Positions 1-7,920 of a stretch of 64,000 nt of DNA are shown here, in pieces. The translations under genes and the position numbers were made by a program. Source of the stretch: Desulfatitalea alkaliphila (GTDB lineage Bacteria > Desulfobacterota > Desulfobacteria > Desulfobacterales > Desulfosarcinaceae); assembly GCF_022968795.1 (NCBI RefSeq), contig NZ_JALJRB010000019.1, positions 1-64,000 on the forward strand, written 5' to 3'. The notes below the pieces were generated by a model. It was not told the origin of the DNA and did not search any database. It saw only the letters and a list, made by a program, of their open reading frames with translations. Positions within the stretch are counted from its first letter, which is position 1. Every line of letters begins with the position of its first letter.

Positions 1-2
1 CG

Positions 3-227
3 GTCAGGAGCTATCTTATTCATTTCCCTAATTGCACATGCCAGGATATTACGCCCGAAGTGCTCGATCTGGTGGGAAAAGATCAGAGGGTGAGCTGGCA
101 ATCGTTACGGACCGTGGACAGTCTCATTATCGCTTCCGGGCTTTACGCAGATGTCGATCTGTTTGTTTCCAACGACAGCCATTTCAAGCGATCCCTTCCA
201 TCATCGATGGTGTTGTCTCTGGAGTAA
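3..227 (+). CDS. C-terminal part of a PIN-domain protein (5' end outside window)
   Basis: Frame 3 is open from the window edge to a TAA at 225-227, about 74 residues. Residues 41-61 read T-V-D-S-L-I-I-A-S-G-L-Y-A-D-V-D-L-F-V-S-N-D-S-H-F, which matches the C-terminal half of PIN-domain ribonucleases: the conserved acidic D in 'D-S-L-I-I-A' and the late 'F-V-S-N-D-x-H-F' with its acidic residue. PIN proteins of this size are usually VapC-type toxins that cleave RNA. The N-terminal half and any antitoxin lie outside the window. Being next to a RAYT remnant and two further toxin-antitoxin pairs fits an accessory patch. Toxin status is inferred. Confidence 0.6.
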   Translation, partial: VRSYLIHFPNCTCQDITPEVLDLVGKDQRVSWQSLRTVDSLIIASGLYADVDLFVSNDSHFKRSLPSSMVLSLE

Positions 228-260
228 TGTGAGCAGGGGGGTTCATATATTCAGGAAATT

Positions 261-306
261 GCGTAAATAGGGGACGCGTAAATAGGGGACGGCGTAAATA
301 GGGGAC
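261..306. repeat. Three tandem 15-bp units next to the RAYT remnant
   Basis: Units GCGTAAATAGGGGAC occur at 261-275, 276-290 and 292-306. A related GGGGGACGTTCC string lies at 1162-1173 in front of the intact RAYT gene, and GACGTACCCCCGTCCC follows its stop. Short GGGGAC-type motifs at both ends of a RAYT gene fit the recognition sequences of this transposase family. The assignment as target sequence is inferred. Confidence 0.6.
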
Positions 307-360
307 GTACGTCATATATTCATTTATTGTCCTCAAGTTTCACTTCTGATACAAATTGCA

Positions 361-480
361 TATGCCAAGAAAAGCCCGCATAGATGCGCCCGGCGCTTTG
401 CACCATATTATTGTCAGGGGCATCGCCCGCCAAAAGATATTTGATGATGACGCGGACAGGGACGCCTTTCTGGAGAGACT
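361..480 (+). pseudogene. Truncated 5' copy of the RAYT transposase gene
   Basis: Bases 341-480 match 1203-1342 with few substitutions, and the identity stops abruptly at 480/1342. The copied part holds the last 20 bases before the start and the first 40 codons (M-P-R-K-A-R-I-D-A-P-G...). The HUH motif and catalytic tyrosine are missing, so the fragment cannot be active. The DUF2442 gene begins 8 bp further on, on the other strand. The remnant and the intact gene are direct repeats flanking the DUF4160/DUF2442 pair. Confidence 0.85.
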
Positions 481-487
481 TGTTTCA

Positions 488-763
488 CTACGCCACATGT
501 GACATGGTGTTGCGGGGCGCAGGTGCACCTCGTAGCAACCCCTCGGTGCTTAAATCTTCATCGATGTCCGGCCAGTGGATACCGAAGCCGCCGCCGCAAA
601 CATGCCAGTTTTGGCGCTGCGCCGGAGAAGCGTGCAAAAGTCGGGGGTACCACGCCAACGGCACGCTGATCGTGCGGCCGTCCATTAAATCCACGCTTAA
701 ACTATCTTCGGTAAAATGCACGTCCTTGACCTGTTCGCCAGGTTTAATTTCCGAAGTTGTCAT
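488..763 (-). CDS. DUF2442 family protein
   Basis: A 91-residue protein with the DUF2442 pattern: V-K-D-V-H-F at the start, 'G-R-T-I-S-V-P-L-A-W-Y-P-R-L' in the middle and 'G-I-H-W-P-D-I-D-E-D-L-S-T-E-G-L-L' near the end. DUF2442 genes are frequently found directly after DUF4160 genes, as here, where the two overlap by 20 bp. The pairing is generally treated as a putative toxin-antitoxin or stress module. Which member is the antitoxin and what the toxin does cannot be read from the sequence. The 3' end abuts the truncated RAYT copy, but the protein looks complete. Confidence 0.85.
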   Translation of the reverse strand: MTTSEIKPGEQVKDVHFTEDSLSVDLMDGRTISVPLAWYPRLLHASPAQRQNWHVCGGGFGIHWPDIDEDLSTEGLLRGAPAPRNTMSHVA

Positions 764-980
764 CCCAAGCCTCCAAAAGCCGCTTCTGATTGTCGAGAAC
801 CATTCTTTCTATGTGCCTCAATTCTCTTGCACTGAAACCAAGGTTGCGGGCCAAGCTCACGGGGTTCAGCCAGAACTTGCAGGATTGGTTGTCGCGATCA
901 ATGTGCACATGCGGCGGTTCGTTTGGTTCGTGACTGAAAAAGTATAACCGGTATGGGCCGGATCGTAAAATAACAGGCAT
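744..980 (-). CDS. DUF4160 family protein
   Basis: A 78-residue protein beginning M-P-V-I-L-R-S-G-P-Y-R. It carries the DUF4160 signature 'F-F-S-H-E-P-N-E-P-P-H-V-H-I-D-R-D' followed by 'L-N-P-V-S-L-A-R-N-L-G-F'. I start it at the ATG at 980 because family members begin with this M-P-x-I-L-R motif; an upstream start at 1010 would add ten unrelated residues. It is the upstream partner of the overlapping DUF2442 gene. The module lies between direct repeats formed by a truncated and an intact RAYT gene, which suggests recent mobility. Confidence 0.85.
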   Translation of the reverse strand: MPVILRSGPYRLYFFSHEPNEPPHVHIDRDNQSCKFWLNPVSLARNLGFSARELRHIERMVLDNQKRLLEAWDDNFGN

Positions 981-1223
981 TACTCTATCCGCCTCAACAG
1001 CATACCGCAATAGAGTTGACGGTCCCTACAGATTCTCGTCAATTGCCGGATTGATTTCAATGTCGCTAATTCCATTTTTGCACAAATATTTACACATGGT
1101 TGTGTGCGCGTCAAGATGTAGGTAGAGGGGGGCAACGTTGCGCTGATCTATAGCGGAAATTGGGGGACGTTCCACAGAAATTCAGTTTTTGCCATTGTGC
1201 CCCACTTTTGATACAAATTGCAT

Positions 1224-2228
1224 ATGCCAAGAAAAGCCCGCATAGATGCCCCCGGCGCCTTGCACCATATTATTGTCAGGGGCATCGCCCGCCAAAAAAT
1301 ATTTGATGATGATGCGGACAGGGACGCCTTTCTGGAAAGACTGGGGGCGATTATCCAGGAGAGCCACACCCAGTGCTACGCATGGGCGTTGATTCCGAAT
1401 CATTTCCATTTGCTGTTGAAGACCGGGGCAACGCCCATCGCCACGGTGATGAAGCGTCTGTTGACCGGTTATGCTATGGGGTATAACCGCAGACACAAAC
1501 GGTGCGGTCACCTTTTTCAGAACCGTTACAAATCCATTCTTTGCCAGGAGGACAGTTACCTTCTGGAATTGGTCCGATACATCCATTTGAACCCGCTGCG
1601 AGCGAGACTGGTAGCGGACATGGAGGCTTTGGATCGTTATCCTTATTGCGGCCACAGCGTTCTGATGGGGAAGGTCGAAGCAGAATGGCAGAATACGGAT
1701 TATGTGGCCGGCTTGTTCGATGGGCAATTGTCGACGGCAAGAAGGATGTACCGTGATTTTGTGCAGAAAGGGATTGCCGATGGGAAGCGAGATGATCTGG
1801 TCGGTGGCGGGCTGATTCGAAGCGCCGGGGGATGGGCGACTGTCAAAGCGTTGCGCAAAGCCGATGCTTTGCAGAAGGGGGATGAGCGGATTCTGGGTGA
1901 TGGCGATTTTGTCGAGCGTGTGCTTGCCGAGGCCGAGGAGACTCTCAAAAGAAAATACAAATCAGGGGCAAGCGGACTGAACCTCGATGACCTTGCCGGG
2001 CGGGCCGCGGAAATCATAGGCATCGATACCGATCAGATGTGGTCCGGGGGCAAACAAACCAAAACGGTGCAAGCGCGCCGTCTTTTGTGTTATTGGGCGA
2101 CACATGAGCTTGGTATGTCGCAAGCGGCTTTGAGCAAGCGGTTGCAGTTGTCACCGTCGGCTATCAGCCTTGCCGTTGCGCGTGGGAGGGAGTTGGTCAA
2201 GAAGCACAAGTGGGTATTGCAAACTTGA
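1224..2228 (+). mobile_element. REP-associated tyrosine transposase (RAYT), intact
   Basis: A 334-residue protein in the Y1 (IS200/IS605-like) transposase family. The N-terminal domain (about 1-145) holds 'I-P-N-H-F-H-L-L-L', the HUH metal site, and 'N-R-Y-K-S-I', a likely source of the catalytic tyrosine, followed by 'Y-I-H-L-N-P-L-R-A'. The C-terminal part (about 240-330) resembles a DnaA-type helix-turn-helix ('S-Q-A-A-L-S-K-R-L-Q-L-S-P-S-A-I-S'), common in long RAYTs. I use the ATG at 1224; the upstream TTG at 1218 lacks support. RAYTs are usually single-copy domesticated enzymes tied to REP hairpins; here a second 5' fragment lies 862 bp upstream. Confidence 0.9.
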
Positions 2229-2311
2229 ATGACTGACGTACCCCCGTCCCATAAGCCCTCTAAACCCCTAAACCCTAAGTTAAGGGCGTCCTCACGTCCC
2301 GACTCCGTCAG

Positions 2312-2343
2312 ATGTTGCAATTCGCAACATTATGTTGTATATT
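2312..2343 (+). promoter_or_regulatory. Promoter with operator palindrome for the ParD-like/RelE-like operon
   Basis: A perfect inverted repeat (ATGTTGC at 2312-2318, GCAACAT at 2324-2330) overlaps a -35 element TTGCAA (2315-2320). A 17-bp spacer leads to a -10 element TATATT (2338-2343). The antitoxin ATG lies 27 bp downstream behind GGAGGTG. The geometry suits autorepression by the antitoxin complex. Confidence 0.65.
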
Positions 2344-2369
2344 TGTAGCAAATCATTGGAGGTGCGACT

Positions 2370-2591
2370 ATGACAACAACGGCCGTCAGGGTGTCTGAAG
2401 ATTTGGTCAAAAAGGCTAAAATTTATAGTAAAATTGACAAAAGGTCAGTGACGGGTCAGATTGAATATTGGGCTACGATTGGGAAATGCGCTGAGGAAAA
2501 TCCTGATCTCACATACAGTATGATCAAGGATATACTTGTTGGCCTTTCCGAGTTAGAGCAGGGTGAATTCTCCGAATACGATTTTGGATAA
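2370..2591 (+). CDS. ParD-like antitoxin
   Basis: A 73-residue protein starting T-T-T-A-V-R-V-S-E-D-L-V-K-K-A-K, a ribbon-helix-helix type N-terminus, then 'R-S-V-T-G-Q-I-E-Y-W-A-T-I-G-K' as in ParD-like antitoxins. It is preceded by a strong GGAGGTG ribosome site and followed after 6 bp by a RelE/ParE-type toxin gene. The expected role is neutralising the toxin and repressing the shared promoter at 2312-2343. This part of the window is more AT-rich than the neighbouring operons, consistent with acquisition. Confidence 0.85.
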   Translation: MTTTAVRVSEDLVKKAKIYSKIDKRSVTGQIEYWATIGKCAEENPDLTYSMIKDILVGLSELEQGEFSEYDFG

Positions 2592-2597
2592 TGGCGA

Positions 2598-2879
2598 ATG
2601 AAGGTTATTCAATCTCGATCCTTTGCGCAACAGGTAAAGAAATTAAATCCTGCACAAAAGACGGCGCTTGATAAGCAGGTAAGGATAATATTGGAACGTC
2701 CCAATATGGGTGAAGAGAAAAAGGGGGATCTAAGCGAAGTATATGTGCATAAATTCAAACTGAAAGCCACTCAGTACCTTTTGGCCTACCGTTTTAACGA
2801 AGAACAACTTGAGCTGATCATGATAGGCCCACATCAAAATTATTATAGAGATTTGAAGAAATACCTTAAAATGAGGTAA
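2598..2879 (+). CDS. RelE/ParE superfamily toxin
   Basis: A 93-residue protein with the RelE/ParE fold pattern: 'F-A-Q-Q-V-K-K-L-N-P-A-Q-K' (N-terminal helices), 'V-Y-V-H-K-F-K-L-K-A-T-Q-Y-L-L-A-Y-R-F' (central strands) and 'I-G-P-H-Q-N-Y-Y-R-D-L-K-K-Y-L' near the C-terminus. The family includes ribosome-dependent mRNA interferases (RelE) and gyrase poisons (ParE). The pattern is closer to RelE-type mRNA interferases, but the target is not certain. It is co-transcribed with the ParD-like antitoxin and followed by a long hairpin. Confidence 0.8.
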   Translation: MKVIQSRSFAQQVKKLNPAQKTALDKQVRIILERPNMGEEKKGDLSEVYVHKFKLKATQYLLAYRFNEEQLELIMIGPHQNYYRDLKKYLKMR

Positions 2880-2896
2880 GCGGTATGCGGGGGTGA

Positions 2897-2992
2897 GCGG
2901 GGACGCCCTTAACTTTTTAACTTTCGCAGGCACATAAATAAATGACTGCCAATAAAATAGAGCGAAAGTTTAAAAGTTAAGGGAGTCCCCGC
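2897..2992. repeat. Long inverted repeat after the toxin gene
   Basis: An arm of about 30 bp (2897-2926: GCGGGGACGCCCTTAA... ending TTTCGC) is nearly complementary to 2962-2992 (GCGAAAGTTTAAAAG... ending AGTCCCCGC). The loop is about 35 bp. It could end toxin-antitoxin transcription or be a REP/MITE-like element; 'GGGGACGCCC' echoes the RAYT-associated GGGGAC motifs. The remaining gap to 3355 holds only a promoter candidate. Confidence 0.6.
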
Positions 2993-3008
2993 CTCGTTCA
3001 AATTTTGC

Positions 3009-3037
3009 TTGACCCTTTTTTCAGGTTGTTTTATAGG
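3009..3037 (+). promoter_or_regulatory. Candidate sigma-70 promoter of the first pilin operon
   Basis: TTGACC (3009-3014), a 17-bp spacer and TATAGG (3032-3037) lie 318 bp upstream of the first pilin gene. It is the best -35/-10 pair in the 2993-3355 gap. The long leader is unexplained. Confidence 0.4.
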
Positions 3038-3355
3038 GGTTTCGTTCCAATCGATATCATTTGTGGTTGAATCTGTTTTGGTTCAGATTTCCAAAATGGC
3101 GGTTATTCAGAATGTTTGCGTGACCGCTTGATCAGTTCGGATCTGTATTGCCCCACCTTCCTGAGCGAATCTGTAATTCTCCAATACGATTAATGGTTTG
3201 AATCTATTTGAACGCGGTGGTTCGGTTGATTGCGCCTGTGCGATGCCGCTTTTGTGGTCGGATCGCGGTGGGTGCAGTCGTTGGAGGCATTGGTTCGCCG
3301 CAACGGTAGAAGTAATGGCTTCCTGGTGAAAAAGTGCTTCGGGGGAGAAGGGAAG

Positions 3356-3829
3356 ATGCGTGGGCATCCAGGCTTTACTATACTAGAGGCATTGGTTGTG
3401 ATTGCGATTATGGCGATCATGACATTGTCGGTGCCGGCTTTCCATGGCTGGTTCAAGGGGCAGGGGGTCGGTTTGTCGGTGCGGCAAGTGCGGGTTGATT
3501 TGCAGCAGGCGCGCATGGCGGCCATCAAACAGCGGCAGGTGTGTGCGGTGCGCTTTCATGCACCGGCTGCGGGGCAGTACACCAACATTCTTACCAAGAG
3601 GGTGGGATGCTTGTCGGGGTATCGCGGAGGGGTGCGTTTTCTGGCAAGCGGGCCGGATGGGCGGTCGATGGTGTCGGAGGTGGGGTTCAATCGCCAGGGG
3701 ATGTCCACTGCGGCGGTGGCGCGGGACATTTTTTTGGCGGATGGCGAGATGACTTCCATCTACCGGGTGCGGGTGACGGGGCCGGGGAGTGTGCAGGTGC
3801 ATCGGTGGGTGGATGGGCAGTGGCGGTAG
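3356..3829 (+). CDS. FimT/GspH-family minor pilin
   Basis: A 157-residue prepilin. After a short basic leader (M-R-G-H-P-G) comes the type III signal 'G | F-T-I-L-E-A-L-V-V-I-A-I-M-A-I-M', with the peptidase cleavage glycine and Glu at mature position 5. The helix continues to 'Q-A-R-M-A-A-I-K-Q-R-Q', typical of FimT/GspH, which prime pilus assembly at the inner membrane. I start at 3356, behind GGGGGAGAAGGGA, since the open frame upstream is not prepilin-like. It is the first gene of a FimT-PilW-PilV-PilX-PilY1 operon; the next gene starts 4 bp after its stop. Confidence 0.85.
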   Translation: MRGHPGFTILEALVVIAIMAIMTLSVPAFHGWFKGQGVGLSVRQVRVDLQQARMAAIKQRQVCAVRFHAPAAGQYTNILTKRVGCLSGYRGGVRFLASGPDGRSMVSEVGFNRQGMSTAAVARDIFLADGEMTSIYRVRVTGPGSVQVHRWVDGQWR

Positions 3830-3833
3830 ACGC

Positions 3834-4682
3834 ATGAAGGACGGTTTTAGCCTGGTTGAGGTGCTCATTGCCATGGTGGTGGGCGCGGTGGCGTTGGGGG
3901 CGGTGTACGGCGTGTATGCCACCCAGTTGCGCGGGTATCGGCATCACCAGGTGTTGTTGGATTTGCAGCAGCAGTTGCGGGGGGCTTCGGTGGTGATGGC
4001 GCAGCAGGTGCGCATGGCCGGGTTCGATCCCGAAGGCAGTGGCGCCTTCGGGGTGACCGATGTGCGGCGCTACAGTGTGAAGGGGACCGGTCCGGATCCG
4101 GAGGGGCAGCCGGCATTATTCTACAATTTTGATCTGGATGAGGACGGTGTGCCGGATCCGCGCAATGGCTTTCGCAACCGGGAACACTGCAACTTCAGGG
4201 TGCGCCGGATCGCAGGTGAGGGGCGTTGGGTGCTGGCCTGGGACAACGGCATGGGGCGTCATCCCGTGGCGGAGCGGATTCGCATGCTGGGGTTGGCCTA
4301 TGCGGTGGATGCGGATGGCGACGGGGTGTTGGATCGCTGGCGGGGCGGGCCGCACTTGACCTGGGCGGTGGATACCACCAACGACAATTTTTTGGACACC
4401 CATTTGGACGTGAACAATGACGGTGTGATCGATCGGCGGGATTTTCCCGAGGGTGCGGATCGCATTGACGGTGCGGCGGGCACGGCCATCGAGCCGCCCA
4501 TTCCGGTGGATCGCATCCGCGCGGTGCGCATCTGGCTGCTCGCGGAGAGTGCTGCGCCGGTGAAGGGTCATGTGGACCTTGGTGTTCATGTGGTAGGGGA
4601 TCGCCTGGTGCGCGGGACGGGGGACGGGCATTTGCGACGGGTGGTGGAGAAGACGGTGGTGTGTCGGAATTGGCAGCGGTGA
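3834..4682 (+). CDS. pilW: PilW-like minor pilin with calcium-loop motifs
   Basis: A 282-residue prepilin starting M-K-D-G|F-S-L-V-E-V-L-I-A-M-V with Glu at mature position 5. The size and place between FimT and PilV fit PilW, part of the pilus-tip priming complex. The soluble domain holds at least three Asp-rich loops of DxDxDGxxD type: 'D-L-D-E-D-G-V-P-D', 'D-A-D-G-D-G-V-L-D' and 'D-V-N-N-D-G-V-I-D', which resemble calcium-binding thrombospondin-3/dockerin loops. Calcium binding is an inference. The start at 3834 gives the expected four-residue leader. Confidence 0.85.
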   Translation: MKDGFSLVEVLIAMVVGAVALGAVYGVYATQLRGYRHHQVLLDLQQQLRGASVVMAQQVRMAGFDPEGSGAFGVTDVRRYSVKGTGPDPEGQPALFYNFDLDEDGVPDPRNGFRNREHCNFRVRRIAGEGRWVLAWDNGMGRHPVAERIRMLGLAYAVDADGDGVLDRWRGGPHLTWAVDTTNDNFLDTHLDVNNDGVIDRRDFPEGADRIDGAAGTAIEPPIPVDRIRAVRIWLLAESAAPVKGHVDLGVHVVGDRLVRGTGDGHLRRVVEKTVVCRNWQR

Positions 4683-4737
4683 GTGTGCCGGGGTAATTTT
4701 TTTCACGAAGTACAGGCCTTGATGAGAAGTACTTGCG

Positions 4738-5145
4738 ATGATGATGGATATTCGCGGTGTAACTTTGATCGAGATTATGATCGCCTTGTTTGTGTTCACC
4801 GTGGGTGTGCTGGCGGTGGCTTCCATGCAGGGGGTGGGCATGGCGGGGATTGCCAAGGCACGTCTGGGCCACGCTTACTCCCTTGCGGCAGGGGCGCATA
4901 TCGAAAAGCTGTTGAGCATGCCTTTCGACGATCCTCTGCTGGTTGATGAAGATGACGGCTTCCATCCAGAAACGCCGGATCATGGCCCATTTTCAGTGGC
5001 GGACGGAAACGGTCGCCTTGCCTGGGAGATCGCGGACGATGAGCCGATACCGGGCGGGAAGCGCATCCGAGTCATGGTGACGGCCCAAGGGCGTGGCGGA
5101 GCGCCGCTGGTCTTCACATACGATTACGTGAAGGTGCGGGAATGA
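4738..5145 (+). CDS. pilV: PilV-like minor pilin
   Basis: A 135-residue prepilin with 'R-G|V-T-L-I-E-I-M-I-A-L-F-V-F-T-V-G-V-L-A-V-A', the pattern of PilV, including the G-V-L motif late in the helix. Three consecutive ATG codons (4738-4746) make the exact start ambiguous; the first is used. Its stop overlaps the next gene start (ATGA at 5142-5145), implying translational coupling. It acts with PilW, PilX and PilY1 in the tip complex. Confidence 0.85.
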   Translation: MMMDIRGVTLIEIMIALFVFTVGVLAVASMQGVGMAGIAKARLGHAYSLAAGAHIEKLLSMPFDDPLLVDEDDGFHPETPDHGPFSVADGNGRLAWEIADDEPIPGGKRIRVMVTAQGRGGAPLVFTYDYVKVRE

Positions 5146-5696
5146 GTCTGGATGATCGCCTTTCGGTTGTCGCGCCCGGGACCGATCCCGGGGAGGCGGG
5201 GGTGGTGTTGGTGGTGACGCTGCTGGTGCTGCTGGCCATCACCATTCTCGGGGTTGCGGCGCTTCAGACGACCACGGCGGAACTGCATATCGCACGCAAC
5301 GAGCGTGAGGTGGGGCAGAGTTTCTATACTGCCGAGGCGGCGGTCATGGAAGGGGTGGGGCGGTTGCGCCATATGGCGGCGGAAGCATCCACGCGGATCG
5401 ACTTGGTTGAACAGGTCGCCGATTGGCACCATGGACGACGGGATGTTGCAGTGTCCGGTTTCCGCGATCCGGGTGTATGGAGGTTCGACACAGCCGACAA
5501 GGATGTGCCGATGAACTGTGTGCCGTCGCGGGTCGACCCGGAGAGCTTCGTGGCTGCCGTTGAGTGGCGCGTGGCGCCCGGTGGATCCTTGGTGATGACT
5601 GATGGATCCCGGCTGTACGAGAACCGGGTGTACGGCCTGTCGACCAAATTCGGCGCGCTTCACCTGGTGGAGGTGGGATACTGTCTGCGCTATTAG
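5142..5696 (+). CDS. pilX: PilX-like pilus assembly protein
   Basis: A 184-residue protein. After about 18 residues comes 'G-E-A-G-V-V-L-V-V-T-L-L-V-L-L-A-I-T-I-L-G', the PilX N-terminal hydrophobic segment, then 'T-T-A-E-L-H-I-A-R-N-E-R-E' and 'F-Y-T-A-E-A-A', which match the PilX family region after the membrane helix. PilX has no classic G-F-T-L-x-E cleavage site. Order and ATGA overlap with pilV confirm the assignment. It ends 38 bp before PilY1, its usual partner. Confidence 0.85.
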   Translation: MSLDDRLSVVAPGTDPGEAGVVLVVTLLVLLAITILGVAALQTTTAELHIARNEREVGQSFYTAEAAVMEGVGRLRHMAAEASTRIDLVEQVADWHHGRRDVAVSGFRDPGVWRFDTADKDVPMNCVPSRVDPESFVAAVEWRVAPGGSLVMTDGSRLYENRVYGLSTKFGALHLVEVGYCLRY

Positions 5697-5734
5697 GGGG
5701 GGGCGCGATTGTTTGAGAGAGAGCAGGTGATTGA

Positions 5735-7915
5735 ATGAGGGTTCGGCTTTTTGGGGTTGGTTCGTTCTGGGTTACCGTCGTGCTGTTGTGGGGCCTGCCG
5801 GCGCTTGCGGTGGAACTCAGCGATGTGCCTTTGGATGGGGTGGCAGGGTCGACGGCGACCGAAGGGATGGTGAGCGGGCAGGCCTTGTCCGAAGACGGGG
5901 AGACGGTTTTTCAGACCCGTTACTGGCCCGGGACGTGGCATGGGGATGTGTTGGCATTTGCCGGCAATCCGGTGACGGGCCAGGTAGACACCGATCCGGG
6001 CAAGGCAATCTGGCGGGCATCGGACGGTTTTCAACAGGTGGGTGTCGATTACGAAACCCGGCGAGTGGTGACATATGGCGGGATTTGGCCGACGCCGCAA
6101 GGAGCGCCGTTCCGGTACGATCAATTGTCCGAGGATCAGAAACGTTTGCTGGGGTGGGATGGTGTGGCCGATTCGGAAGCGGCCCAGAACGTTCGAGATC
6201 TGGTGGATTATCTGCGAGGGGCCACCATGGATACCATGGATGGGTGGCGCGACCGTAGGGGCGTTTTGGGCGACATGGTCAATTCTGCCCCGGTGGTGGC
6301 GGGCAACACCCTGTTTGTCGGCGCCAACGACGGTATGCTGCACGCCTTCGATATCCGCACGGGTCATGAGCGCTTCGCCTATGTGCCCCATCAGGTGTTC
6401 GGCCACTTGAAGGCCTTGGCCGCGCCGGACTATGCCGACGATCACCGATTTTACGTGGACGGACCGCTCTCCGTGGGGGAGGTGGTGGTCGATACCGATC
6501 AGCGGATGACCTACCTGGTGGGCGGCCTCGGCAAAGGGGGGCGCGGCTATTTCTGCTTGCGCATCGGCGATCGGCGGCGGCAGGTGACGGAAGACGAATA
6601 CGGCGTCTATGAGCCCGTCTTTCACGTGGACGCCATCGCAAACGATTGGGATGAAGAGCACATTGCCGAGGTGGTTCGTTGGTCGTATCCGCCGCCCCTG
6701 CCGTCGGATCATGGCACCACCGGTGGTGGCCAAGAATGGGTGGCGATACCACCCATGGTGGTGGCCGATGCAGACATGGGCTACAGCTACGGCCAGGCAT
6801 ACGCGGTCAACGCCAATGCACCGGAAGGCCTTCATCGCCCGGTGGTGATTTTCGGCAACGGCTACAACAGCCCAAATGGTCGGGCGGTGCTCTATGTACT
6901 TGATGCCGCAGACGGCACGCTGATCCGCAAGATCGACACCGGCGCGGGTATCGACAACGGGCTCTCCACACCGGCCCTTGTGGATGTCAACCTGGACCGG
7001 CGGGTGGATTATGTCTATGCGGGCGATCTGCGGGGCAATTTGTGGAAGTTCGACCTAACCGACGAGAATCCTGAACACTGGGGGATGGCCCATGGTGCCG
7101 CGGCGAGGGGCGACCAAGGCCGGTCCGTGCCGCTGTTTCGGGCCGTCGGCCAGCCGATAACGGCACGGCCGGACGTGATGGCCGTGCATGGCGGCTGTCT
7201 GCCCGGCGCCTCGGGCGGCTATCTGGTGGTTTTCGGCACCGGCCGCTTCCTTGGCCTGTCCGATCGTAAGGATCGCCGTCAACAGAGCCTCTACGGCATC
7301 TGGGATGCGGGGACGGCCATGGAACCCTTGGGTTGGTTGAGGCGACGCCATGACGGGCGCCTTTCCGGGGGTCGGCAGTTGATCCGCCGCGAGGTAGTGG
7401 CGAACGACGCCACGGATGACGGGGCGGCGCGTCGATTGAGTGGGTGGTCCATGGACATGGCCGCTGCGGCGGCCGCGGGCCGCAGCAATCGCGACAGCGA
7501 TGAAAAACCGACCTTGCCGGTGGTAGCCGGTTGGTTTTTCGACTTTCCCGTACCTACACCCTCACAAGCCTACGCCGCCGAACGGGTGGTTGAGGCGGTC
7601 GCCATTCGAGGCGGCAAGGCCGTGGTGGCCTCTCTCGTTCCGAGCCGATCCCCGGACACCCAACCCGATTACACTTGGCTCAATATTCTGCACATGTGCG
7701 GCGGCGATATGACAGAAAACGAATGCACGGCCGACGCCATGCTATCGTCCCGGCGGTTCGAGGGGCGGCTCAAGCGATTGCCGACCATCCTGAAGACGGC
7801 TGCGGACCCGCGCCTGGATTGGGTCATTCTCCACGACGCCGCCGGACGGTTGATACGGCTGCCGTTTCAGGGGGAGATTTGGGGGCGAACCTTTTGGCGG
7901 CAGGATGGGAGATAG
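5735..7915 (+). CDS. pilY1: PilY1-like pilus tip adhesin / beta-propeller
   Basis: A 726-residue secreted protein with a signal peptide (about 1-26, ...L-W-G-L-P-A-L-A). It contains the PilY1 C-terminal beta-propeller: 'R-R-G-V-L-G-D-M-V-N-S-A-P-V-V', 'G-A-N-D-G-M-L-H-A-F-D', 'Y-L-V-G-G-L-G-K-G-G-R-G-Y' and 'Y-A-G-D-L-R-G-N-L-W-K-F-D-L'. The calcium loop of PilY1 is represented around 417-425 as D-V-N-L-D-R-R-V-D, with Arg replacing the usual Gly, so it may be weakened. It is much shorter than Pseudomonas PilY1 (about 1160) and has no N-terminal von Willebrand A domain visible. The stop codon TAG lies in the AGATAG edge of an intergenic repeat. Confidence 0.85.
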   Translation: MRVRLFGVGSFWVTVVLLWGLPALAVELSDVPLDGVAGSTATEGMVSGQALSEDGETVFQTRYWPGTWHGDVLAFAGNPVTGQVDTDPGKAIWRASDGFQQVGVDYETRRVVTYGGIWPTPQGAPFRYDQLSEDQKRLLGWDGVADSEAAQNVRDLVDYLRGATMDTMDGWRDRRGVLGDMVNSAPVVAGNTLFVGANDGMLHAFDIRTGHERFAYVPHQVFGHLKALAAPDYADDHRFYVDGPLSVGEVVVDTDQRMTYLVGGLGKGGRGYFCLRIGDRRRQVTEDEYGVYEPVFHVDAIANDWDEEHIAEVVRWSYPPPLPSDHGTTGGGQEWVAIPPMVVADADMGYSYGQAYAVNANAPEGLHRPVVIFGNGYNSPNGRAVLYVLDAADGTLIRKIDTGAGIDNGLSTPALVDVNLDRRVDYVYAGDLRGNLWKFDLTDENPEHWGMAHGAAARGDQGRSVPLFRAVGQPITARPDVMAVHGGCLPGASGGYLVVFGTGRFLGLSDRKDRRQQSLYGIWDAGTAMEPLGWLRRRHDGRLSGGRQLIRREVVANDATDDGAARRLSGWSMDMAAAAAAGRSNRDSDEKPTLPVVAGWFFDFPVPTPSQAYAAERVVEAVAIRGGKAVVASLVPSRSPDTQPDYTWLNILHMCGGDMTENECTADAMLSSRRFEGRLKRLPTILKTAADPRLDWVILHDAAGRLIRLPFQGEIWGRTFWRQDGR

Positions 7916-7920
7916 TGTTA

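Noticed and set aside
384-947. Plus-strand 187-residue open frame
   Set aside because: It is the shadow of the DUF2442 and DUF4160 genes, whose minus-strand products match known families.
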